Of a DNA stretch of 64,000 nucleotides, positions 16,369 to 22,847 are shown piece after piece. Positions within the stretch are counted from its first letter, which is position 1, and each line of letters starts with the position of its first letter. Where the stretch lies: positions 34,464-98,463 of the IMG/VR virus record IMGVR_UViG_3300042945_003354, one strand, 5' to 3'. Origin of the DNA: a virus. The notes below the pieces were generated by a model, which was given only the letters and a program-made list of their open reading frames with translations, had not been told where the DNA came from and did not search any database. The position numbers and the translations under genes are program-made.

Positions 16369-17309
16369 CTGCGAATGGCTTCTGCTCCGTGGATCTCGAC
16401 GTATGACGGGTCGAACACTTCCGCCTCCGCAGGCGTGTAGATCAGCCCGTCCTTCAGCTTGTCGATCAGGTGCTGCGAGAACCGGTAGCGGACGCCGGGC
16501 GAAGCGAGCATCCACTTCGACTGCAGCGTGAGGATCATCTCGCCGGACATCCCGGCTGCGAATCCGCAATCCCGCAGCAGATCGGTGATGTAGTTTTCCC
16601 GGATGCGCGCGAAACGATCCGCCAGCGTCTCGAAGTGGTGTCTGGCGCTCAGCGGCCAGCTTTTCTTCAGCCACTTGTGGCGCTCGAGGTAGATGTCCTG
16701 CATGCTCGGGGACAGGGCGCTCACGTCGGCGTAGAGGCAGGACACTCCGCAGGTCCACATCTTGTGCTCGCCGACGTAGAACTGATCAAGGTCCGCCTTG
16801 CCCGATTCCATGATCATGCGGCGGCAGAGCATGCCGAAGTTGGAATGATCCGCGGCGCTGGCTCCGGCGTGATCCTCCGCGCACGCCAGCAGCGACAGCT
16901 GCGGTTGACGCAGCGCGGTCCGCATCTGCTGCAGCAGGATGCTACGGTCAATCTGCAGCGCCGTTGCGTCCGGGCCCGTATATGGGTATTCCGGCTTCGG
17001 CAACTTCTTGCTCAGCTTTCCGGCTGCGTCATACATCTCGACGATCCGCTCGTCGCGACGCAGGAAGAACGCATCGCTCTCGTCTTTCCTCGCTGCCTTG
17101 CGCATCCATATTTCGGCGTCTTCGACGTCGATTCGGTAGATGGTGATGTCCGGCCTGCCCGGGTCGTTGCTGGCGGCCTGGACGCTGACGAGTCCTGCGA
17201 GGAACGGGGATGGACGCGGAGTCCATTGCTGCTTTTTTGGTAGTTTCTGAGTGGTGTTCAAATGGTTGAGTTGTGGACGACCATACAGCGTGGAGACGGC
17301 GGACGGCAA
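16347..17309 (-). CDS. Unknown protein encoded inside the split-intein locus, opposite strand
   Basis: An open frame of about 320 residues lies between the two terminase halves and runs against them. It has no ATG near the front. TTG at 17307-17309 or TTG at 17259-17261 are possible starts, and the frame stays open to about 17430. Segments include RPDITIYRIDVEDAEIW, FYVGEHKMWTCGVSCLYADV and a helical C-terminus. No LAGLIDADG, HNH, GIY-YIG or clear PD-(D/E)XK motif is visible. In other fractured-gene split-intein loci the intervening gene is a free-standing homing endonuclease, so that role is plausible by position only. Confidence 0.6.
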   Translation of the reverse strand: MPSAVSTLYGRPQLNHLNTTQKLPKKQQWTPRPSPFLAGLVSVQAASNDPGRPDITIYRIDVEDAEIWMRKAARKDESDAFFLRRDERIVEMYDAAGKLSKKLPKPEYPYTGPDATALQIDRSILLQQMRTALRQPQLSLLACAEDHAGASAADHSNFGMLCRRMIMESGKADLDQFYVGEHKMWTCGVSCLYADVSALSPSMQDIYLERHKWLKKSWPLSARHHFETLADRFARIRENYITDLLRDCGFAAGMSGEMILTLQSKWMLASPGVRYRFSQHLIDKLKDGLIYTPAEAEVFDPSYVEIHGAEAIRSYRTMLA

Positions 17310-17513
17310 GTCCGTGGATGTCTTCGCTGCCCCTTCGTCCGTAATGGGGAATAATGCGCGCGGTCGTTCCGTGCCGACCGTGTTCCTGCGCCTGTTCAGG
17401 TGAGCCCCCGCCGCTTGCGCTTGCGGGGATCTTCATCTTGACGCTATTTGCGATGCGCCTACGATGCCAAACATCGCGTGCTGTTGGAAACCGAAATAGC
17501 TGAGGAAAGATCC

Positions 17514-17834
17514 GTGGAGCATCTCGACTTAAAAGTCGCTGCTCCGGGTGGTGCTTTTGTGCGTGTCACCCACGTCTGCCGAACCGTGCCGATGCCGGTG
17601 TGGCGAATCCTGACGCGAGATTTCGCGTTGGAGTGCGCCGGCAAGCATTTGGTAAGGAGACTCAGTGGATATGGGCAGGTGGATCAATGCCTGCCCGGTG
17701 ACTTCATACTGACTCAAGACGGCTGGCAGCCCGTCACTGCATGTGCGCCGGTGGGTGAGGAACGCGAGATGTTCGACCTCCGTGTGGAGGGCGAGGATCA
17801 CGCATACTTCACCTCCGGGATTGCCAGCCACAAT
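17514..17834 (+). other. C-intein (107 residues) of the split terminase intein
   Basis: Contains block B-like RILTRDFALECAGKHLV (with the His), a LPGDFILTQDGW turn, block F MFDLRVEGEDHAYFTSG and block G IASHN, followed by extein Ser (17835). There is no nuclease domain. Length and block content match atypically split terminase inteins whose C-piece is about 104 residues. Confidence 0.88.
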
Positions 17835-19394
17835 TCCACGGGCCTCGGGGCCGCTGAGCTGTTCAAGCTCAGCGTGGTTCCAAATTACCGCTCCATCTAC
17901 CTGACCCCGCTGAGGGAGCAGAGCAAGACGATGGCGGACAAGCTGCTCAACATGCAGCGCGGCTCGATCTGTCCCCCGGCGTATTTCACCTCCCGCGGCT
18001 ACCGCAACAACATGTATTACAAGGAGTCGCCACAGGGAGGCTCGCTGAAGCTGATGCACATCCTGACGGACCCGACAAAGATCCGCGGCGAAAGCGTGCC
18101 CACCATCATCATCGATGAGAGCCAGGATTTCGACGCCGAGCATCTGCCGGAAATCGAGCAGGTTCAAAAAGCCTTTCCCGACGATCGTCTGACCGTGTTC
18201 GCCGGCACGTCGAAGCATCTCGATACCTGCCTGGAGGCTCAATACAACCTGGGCAGTCGCGGCGTGTGGCACGTGTATTGTCCGTGTCCGAAGAAGTTCC
18301 ACTCGCTTGGCGACGCAGAGCTCGTGCCGAAAATGATGGCCTCCGTGGAAGGCCTGCGCTGCCCGGACAACAAGCACATCAAGCTCAACCCCCTGATGGG
18401 GGAGTTCGTCCACGAAGACCGGTCTCGGCTGCGCGTCAACATGCCCAGCTTCCATCTGCCGCAGGTGATCGTGCCGGAGTATGCCCTCGGAAAGGGCTTC
18501 ATGGACATCTGGAAGGACTACAAAAAGTATCCTCTCAAGAAGTTCCTGCAGGAGGTCTGGGGTATCGCAGTCGAGTCCGGGCTGACCGAACTCAACGAGG
18601 AAGATTTGAAGCGGTGCTGCACCACCAAGACGTTCGCGCAGACGCAGGAGGACTGCCTCGCCGGACGTTCGCGCTACATGTATCTGTTCTCCGGCGTGGA
18701 CTGGGGCGGCTCGGACTGGGAGCCGGCGTATCGCAGCAAACTCTCCTACACGGTGCATACGATTTACGGGATGCGCGGCGACGGGAAGATGGACCTAGTC
18801 TACGCCTTCCGCTACTCCGGCATGAACTACCGCGAGATCGCACAGAACATCGTCGAGCAGCACAACAAGTATAAGAGCTTCGCGATGGGCACCGACAACG
18901 GCGGCGGCGCTTACTACAACGCCTACATGCGGGACTGCGGACGCATCCGGACGGAATCGATCATTCACTTTCAGTATACCGACACCAAGCTGATGCTGGA
19001 CCGCATCAAGCACCCGGAGGCGCACATCATGTCGCTGCACCGGTCGGACTCCCTCTCGGCTCTGCTTGCCGACATCAAGGACCAGAACATCTCATGGCCA
19101 CGCTGGGACGAGTCCAGCCCATTCGTGTTGGACTGCCTGAACATCCGGAGAAACATAGCCGAAGCGCCGTCCGGTCGCACCATCATGCGCTACATCAAGG
19201 CTGGGGCGCGGTCGGATGACTTCCTGCAGTCTACCAACTACGCGTGCATGATGAAGCGCATCGTGCGCAACGAATCGCTCATCCCGAACAAGCAGATCAT
19301 GGACGAGCTGCGGACGTTGTTCGGTCTGTCCATCCCGACCGATCTGGCGTCGCGGATGGGCGACATGTTCGAGGGCGGCTACGTGGGCGGGTAA
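17514..19394 (+). CDS. C-intein fused to the C-terminal half of terminase large subunit
   Basis: A 626-residue product. The start is chosen as GTG 17514 because GAGGA (17502-17506) lies 7 bases upstream; TTG 17448 is an alternative without such a site. Residues 1-107 are the C-intein, ending SGIASHN. The extein begins STGLGAAELF and completes Walker A. It carries Walker B TIIIDESQDF, coupling motif VFAGTSKH and an RNase H-like nuclease with SGVDWGGSDW and MGTDNGGGAYY. The family cuts concatemers and pumps DNA into proheads. Spliced terminase would be about 630 residues, a normal size. Confidence 0.92.
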   Translation: MEHLDLKVAAPGGAFVRVTHVCRTVPMPVWRILTRDFALECAGKHLVRRLSGYGQVDQCLPGDFILTQDGWQPVTACAPVGEEREMFDLRVEGEDHAYFTSGIASHNSTGLGAAELFKLSVVPNYRSIYLTPLREQSKTMADKLLNMQRGSICPPAYFTSRGYRNNMYYKESPQGGSLKLMHILTDPTKIRGESVPTIIIDESQDFDAEHLPEIEQVQKAFPDDRLTVFAGTSKHLDTCLEAQYNLGSRGVWHVYCPCPKKFHSLGDAELVPKMMASVEGLRCPDNKHIKLNPLMGEFVHEDRSRLRVNMPSFHLPQVIVPEYALGKGFMDIWKDYKKYPLKKFLQEVWGIAVESGLTELNEEDLKRCCTTKTFAQTQEDCLAGRSRYMYLFSGVDWGGSDWEPAYRSKLSYTVHTIYGMRGDGKMDLVYAFRYSGMNYREIAQNIVEQHNKYKSFAMGTDNGGGAYYNAYMRDCGRIRTESIIHFQYTDTKLMLDRIKHPEAHIMSLHRSDSLSALLADIKDQNISWPRWDESSPFVLDCLNIRRNIAEAPSGRTIMRYIKAGARSDDFLQSTNYACMMKRIVRNESLIPNKQIMDELRTLFGLSIPTDLASRMGDMFEGGYVGG

Positions 19395-19420
19395 TTTCTG
19401 TAGTAGGTAAAGAAGACGCC

Positions 19421-19446
19421 GGCGCGGCCCCACCTGGGGCCGCGCC
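19421..19446. terminator. Convergent hairpin terminator
   Basis: A perfect 11-bp stem (19421-19431 with 19436-19446) with a 4-base loop lies between the terminase stop and the stop of the minus-strand gene at 19460. The minus-strand side continues CGTCTTCTTTACCTAC, the recurrent tail of this window, so it mainly ends the leftward cassette. Confidence 0.8.
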
Positions 19447-19459
19447 ATGCGCAGACGAC

Positions 19460-19942
19460 TTAGATGTTTTTTCGTTCTGCCGCCTCGGCGGCGATCATCG
19501 CCGACATCAGTGGGGCGGCGTCAGTCGGCAGCACTTTCTTGATCGCCATCGGACGACACATGCCGTGTGTGTATGCCGACGCCTCCATCATGTCAGCTGC
19601 GCTGGGCATGCAATCGTTAGCGCGCGCAGACTTTGCGGTTTCCCCGCAGCACCCACGGCCGCACGGGCCGCAGTAGGTGCCGGAGGCGTGGCTCCTGCAG
19701 CTGCAGCCGCAGCGGCACTCGCAGAAGCTCGGGAGCGGCGGCGTGTAGAGACACACCCACTCGCCCAGCGCCTCGCGGCGGCCCACTTCAATCTGCGCCT
19801 CTTCCTCCGTCGCGTAGCGGTCGCCGACTAGCGCACGACTCTCCCCGGACCACACCCCGTATGGCAGCGGGGGTGTGATGCTAACGATATTGAGGCCTTC
19901 GCGCACAACAGTCAGCCCGTCACTTGTGATAGTGGTTTTCAT
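19460..19942 (-). CDS. Cys-rich hypothetical protein
   Basis: A 160-residue protein. A folded N-terminal part (MKTTITSDGLTVVREGLNIV) is followed by a very dense cysteine segment with FCECRCGCSCRS and YCGPCGRGCCG, about ten Cys in 30 residues. The C-terminus is helical and Ala-rich. Such spacing suggests metal clusters or disulfides. AAGGGGG upstream of the ATG is a good ribosome site. It lies in the third of three promoter-terminator cassettes, about 200 bases after the promoter. Function unknown. Confidence 0.65.
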   Translation of the reverse strand: MKTTITSDGLTVVREGLNIVSITPPLPYGVWSGESRALVGDRYATEEEAQIEVGRREALGEWVCLYTPPLPSFCECRCGCSCRSHASGTYCGPCGRGCCGETAKSARANDCMPSAADMMEASAYTHGMCRPMAIKKVLPTDAAPLMSAMIAAEAAERKNI

Positions 19943-20014
19943 AACGACAACCCCCTTAGCCCGTCCTTCAACAGGCGTTGGCGTCCAGACTCGGGGGAAG
20001 TCCAGAAGGCTGAC

Positions 20015-20131
20015 TCAGCATGACGCCCCGGAAGTGGGGAACCCGGGCGCCGTTCGAAGCAGCGCCCGGGTCTTGTCGTCATTGCCTGTCGGCGTGCACA
20101 CACACAGCCACCAGACGAATCTGGTAACCAT
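20015..20131 (-). CDS. Possible 38-residue small protein after a conserved promoter
   Basis: ATG 20129-20131 lies 13 bases after the -10 box at 20145-20150 and opens a 38-codon frame (MVTRFVWWLCVCTPTGNDDK...) ending TGA at 20015-20017. There is no ribosome site, so translation would start from a nearly leaderless mRNA, as for the neighbouring cassette. The same 19943-20130 stretch also holds a 10-bp GC hairpin (20041-20050 with 20062-20071) and could instead be a structured leader for the gene at 19942. Confidence 0.3.
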   Translation of the reverse strand: MVTRFVWWLCVCTPTGNDDKTRALLRTAPGFPTSGASC

Positions 20132-20144
20132 GTATATACAAAGT

Positions 20145-20172
20145 ATTATGACACGGAAGGGTCTGGAATTGC
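20145..20172 (-). promoter_or_regulatory. Conserved promoter, copy A
   Basis: On the minus strand: GCAATT (20167-20172), 16 bases, CATAAT (20145-20150), then ACTTTGT. It shares box sequences, spacing and flanking GTGTCATAA with two other copies at 20615 and 20984. It follows a terminator at 20197 and faces the Cys-rich gene. Confidence 0.75.
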
Positions 20173-20196
20173 ACGGGGTCCAACCAGGTAAAGGAA

Positions 20197-20232
20197 GTGC
20201 CGCCGCGGCCCCCGAAGGAGCCGCGGCGGCAC
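20197..20232 (-). terminator. Hairpin terminator of the middle cassette
   Basis: A 13-bp GC stem (20197-20209 with 20220-20232) starts 7 bases past the stop of the gene at 20239. On the minus strand it continues TTCCTTTACCTGG, the recurrent tail, and runs straight into promoter copy A. Confidence 0.85.
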
Positions 20233-20238
20233 GTTGCG

Positions 20239-20607
20239 TTACAGGGCGGGGTCGGCGCCAGCAAGGAGGCTGCCGGTGGTGCGCAGGCGCTCGACGAGTT
20301 CCCGCAGTCTGGCAGCGACGCCAGCCACGAACGGGATCTCGTAGTCGAGGTCCGTTGGTCCGCTAAGGACCGCCGGCAGCCACCCGCCGTCATCGTCGTC
20401 GGGCTTGGTCGACGCTTCGAGCCAGAGAACGTCGGCGAGGTTTTTGGAAGTGAACTCCGAGAGGAGTTCCTTCCGGTGTTTCTCCAGCGCAGCGATAACT
20501 GACCAGCCCTTGCGGGCTGCGTCATCACTGGCCATGGTTCCGAGCTGTTTGACCAGCTCACACAGTTCAGCCGCTTTTGGCGGCATCATGGTATTGGTGG
20601 TGTCCAT
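20239..20607 (-). CDS. Hypothetical protein from a leaderless transcript
   Basis: A 122-residue protein, MDTTNTMMPPKAAELCELVK and onward. It is helical and acidic with a DDDDGG turn. The ATG (20605-20607) lies 7 bases past the CATAAG box, exactly where transcription should start, so the mRNA is probably leaderless. A longer frame reaching 20922 crosses a terminator and a promoter and is rejected. The gene forms a one-gene cassette bounded by promoter copy B and the hairpin at 20197. Function unknown. Confidence 0.7.
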   Translation of the reverse strand: MDTTNTMMPPKAAELCELVKQLGTMASDDAARKGWSVIAALEKHRKELLSEFTSKNLADVLWLEASTKPDDDDGGWLPAVLSGPTDLDYEIPFVAGVAARLRELVERLRTTGSLLAGADPAL

Positions 20608-20614
20608 ACAAAGT

Positions 20615-20642
20615 CTTATGACACCGCGCGGTCTCGAATTGC
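20615..20642 (-). promoter_or_regulatory. Conserved promoter, copy B (leaderless start)
   Basis: GCAATT (20637-20642), 16 bases, CATAAG (20615-20620), ACTTTGT, then ATG of the 122-residue gene. The upstream box begins a few bases after the tail of the terminator at 20660. Confidence 0.78.
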
Positions 20643-20649
20643 GGCAGGT

Positions 20650-20977
20650 AAAGAAGACGAGCCGGCGCGGCCTCGTGGGCCGCGCCGGCTGTTTCGTAAA
20701 GTGAACCGGGCGGGACCTCAGCCCCGCCCGGTGTATCGAGGCGATACGGTATCGCAGCACGACGCTGCGATTGATGAACACCAACCGCTCGAAGAGGCGC
20801 AGGACTCGCCTGCAGCTTTTCGAGCGGGGTGCGAAACGAAAAAGAACGGACACCGTATCCGTCAGCCAGCGGCGCATCTGTTGCTGTAGATGATCCCACG
20901 CATGACGCAGGATGAACTTCACAACAGATGCGCGGGCTGACGAGGCGTGATGTGTTTAGACGGCGAACACCACTCAG
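20650..20977 (-). ncRNA. Candidate structured non-coding RNA, about 325 bases
   Basis: Runs from promoter copy C to the terminator at 20660. No frame within it has a normal start plus ribosome site and stays inside the unit. It contains, in plus coordinates, a long helix 20861-20867/20935-20941 continued by 20872-20882/20923-20933 (18 bp with a small internal loop); a hairpin 20785-20793/20819-20827 with an inner 5-bp stem; perfect 8-bp 20751-20758/20764-20771; 6-bp 20733-20738/20742-20747; and 10-bp 20705-20714/20723-20732. I recognise no known RNA family. Confidence 0.6.
20660..20690 (-). terminator. Hairpin terminator of the RNA cassette
   Basis: A perfect 13-bp stem (20660-20672 with 20678-20690) with a 5-base loop. 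The minus-strand continuation is CGTCTTCTTTACCTGCC, followed at once by promoter copy B. Confidence 0.88.
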
Positions 20978-20983
20978 CAAAGT

Positions 20984-21011
20984 ATTATGACGCAAGATGA
21001 CGCCAAATTGC
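20984..21011 (-). promoter_or_regulatory. Conserved promoter, copy C (drives the candidate RNA)
   Basis: GCAATT (21006-21011), 16 bases, CATAAT (20984-20989), ACTTTG. The upstream box lies 1 base past the stop codon of the gene ending at 21013. No ATG follows at the expected start, unlike copies A and B. Confidence 0.72.
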
Positions 21012-21012
21012 G

Positions 21013-21642
21013 TCAAGCATCCGAGTCGTCTTTGAACTCGGCCGCGACCGCTGCATACTCCTCATCCATCGCGCGCAGCATGTCGGTCGGGACTCCCAGC
21101 GCACGCATCTGGTCGAGCACCATCAGGTATGCCCGCTCGACCTCTGTCGCATTCTGATCCTGATCCTCTTGCTCGTATTCGAGCGCATCCTGGATGTATC
21201 GCCGCACCGCATTCGAGAATGTCGGCGGATCGACGGAGTCGCTCGCCATCCCCATTTCGAGCACCGCCCACATGATCTCCGTAGCGTCCAGGTCATCGAA
21301 GATCAGCGTGTCGCCGAGGTCACCGTCGAACAAAGCGGTAGCGACCGCCACGAACACATCCGCGTCATACCAGAATTGTCCGTTCGTCAGCCCAGTGATG
21401 ATCGCGTTGAGTTTGTTCTCCCCCTCCTCGGTCACCCAGGTTCCATACCGGGTAAACAGGTCTGACCACATCTCAGATGGATCCATCTGCTCCACGCCTG
21501 CCTCAGCATCCCCCATGACCGCGGGGCCGAAGGCGTGGAGCGCAATGACAAACAGGACGATACCAGACGTGTCAGCATCTCCGAGGGCCTTCCTTATCTC
21601 GCCCTCGTCCAGTTTGACAGATGCCGTCATCAAGCTGCTCAT
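21013..21642 (-). CDS. Acidic hypothetical protein
   Basis: A 209-residue, strongly acidic, helical protein (MSSLMTASVKLDEGEIRKAL...) with ALEYEQEDQDQNATEVE and a DDSDA C-terminus. It has few aromatic residues apart from Trp/Tyr in the middle and no catalytic motif. It lies 19 bases downstream of the gene ending at 21662, so the two may share a transcript. DNA mimicry or a scaffold-like role is conceivable from charge alone. Confidence 0.7.
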   Translation of the reverse strand: MSSLMTASVKLDEGEIRKALGDADTSGIVLFVIALHAFGPAVMGDAEAGVEQMDPSEMWSDLFTRYGTWVTEEGENKLNAIITGLTNGQFWYDADVFVAVATALFDGDLGDTLIFDDLDATEIMWAVLEMGMASDSVDPPTFSNAVRRYIQDALEYEQEDQDQNATEVERAYLMVLDQMRALGVPTDMLRAMDEEYAAVAAEFKDDSDA

Positions 21643-21661
21643 AGTGCGTCAGGTGTTGGTT

Positions 21662-22729
21662 TCAGGCGGCGGCAGCGACGGTCAAACGTAGTAGAGTTTT
21701 TTGGTCGCTCTCCGGCCACTGCTCGACAGCGAGACTGAGGTCGCGCGCATCCCCGGTGTCCCGCAGACGTCTGAATGTATCCGCAGCAGATTTGCTGAGC
21801 CGATACTCCGCATCCATCGCATCGATCGAGCGGACTTCTTGCAGCGGCAGTAAAACGTCACGAACCAGGACGTGCTCCTTCGCCGCCTTTTCCGCATCAG
21901 AGGCGAGCGCGCCGCAGAACACGATGTCGAACGGCGTCGGCACCAGCGATGAGTGACGGTAGCTGTTGGAGACGCCAGCGACGAAATCGATGGTCGCAAT
22001 TTTTTCCATGGCAGCGTCCGGCTCGGCCTCCAGGTCGGCGAGGGCCGCCTGGTAGTCCGCCTCCACCTGCTCCCGGATTGTCGCGTCCTTGCAAAACTGC
22101 GACCGTCCCTGAATTCTTCGTGCGGCCTCCTCTGCGTCCGGGAAGCGCTCTACGCCGTGCCGCATGATGAGATCCGGCAGTTCGTGCGACACGTTATGGT
22201 CGTGCGCGGCTTTCACGATCTCTCTGGCCGCAGCCACGAACATCGGAAGCATGATGCGATTCTCCGCTGCCATCTTCGACAGCTCGAACGATGAATCGCG
22301 AACGTCGACCGCGTCGTTCAGCGGCAGCAGCTTGAAAACTTCGCCACCGAATTCGTCATTGATGGCGTAGCGGCCCTCCGTCAATTCGTCGAGCGAGGCG
22401 CTCTTCTCGAACTCGCCCGCGAACAGTTCAGCGTAGGGCAGGATGTCCTGCTCGATGCCATAGTGGGCGCACGCTGACTTGACGCGTTCCAGCGTGGCGT
22501 CGTCGTAATTATCCAGATGCGCGAATACGTTGAGTGCTGAGTGAAAGGCTGCAGACTTTGTGCAGATTGGCAGCAGCCGGCGCTTCGTGTCGGCGAAGGC
22601 TGCCGATGCTTTCTTCTCGAATTCCGCCGCCTCCGGCATGGGTTCGCTCGCGACCCAATCGGGAAACGGATGATGCATCTCTGCCCGATACAAAAACTTG
22701 GGATTGTTGAGGGTGTTGAAGTCTTGCAT
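21662..22729 (-). CDS. Hypothetical protein, possibly virion-associated
   Basis: A 355-residue protein. The start MQDFNTLNNPKFLYRAEMHH at 22729 is chosen because the open frame upstream of it is a low-quality extension running into the divergent gene. Mostly helical with repeated EEAARR/EKAAKE style segments and several Asp-rich turns. No domain recognised. The gap 22730-22847 to the divergent gene must carry promoters in both directions; a weak TTCCAC-17-TATGCT can be read toward this gene. Confidence 0.7.
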   Translation of the reverse strand: MQDFNTLNNPKFLYRAEMHHPFPDWVASEPMPEAAEFEKKASAAFADTKRRLLPICTKSAAFHSALNVFAHLDNYDDATLERVKSACAHYGIEQDILPYAELFAGEFEKSASLDELTEGRYAINDEFGGEVFKLLPLNDAVDVRDSSFELSKMAAENRIMLPMFVAAAREIVKAAHDHNVSHELPDLIMRHGVERFPDAEEAARRIQGRSQFCKDATIREQVEADYQAALADLEAEPDAAMEKIATIDFVAGVSNSYRHSSLVPTPFDIVFCGALASDAEKAAKEHVLVRDVLLPLQEVRSIDAMDAEYRLSKSAADTFRRLRDTGDARDLSLAVEQWPESDQKTLLRLTVAAAA

Positions 22730-22847
22730 GTTCGTGTCGTAGAGGTGGCTGTGGGTATGGAGACAGCATAGCCGAATTTTTGCAACTGTGGAAGTGCAAA
22801 TCCTGACGTGGACTTCCGGCAGAGGATCGCGATAATGCCAAACACCT

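Noticed and set aside
17029-17436. A 135-codon minus-strand frame with an ATG upstream of the nested gene
   Set aside because: Although it has a normal ATG, its translation is Arg/His-rich and overlaps the better nested frame; it is probably a shadow.
20608-20922. N-terminal extension of the 122-residue protein up to a GTG at 20922
   Set aside because: It would cross a perfect terminator hairpin and a promoter, and the translated part is an Arg-rich shadow of a structured region.
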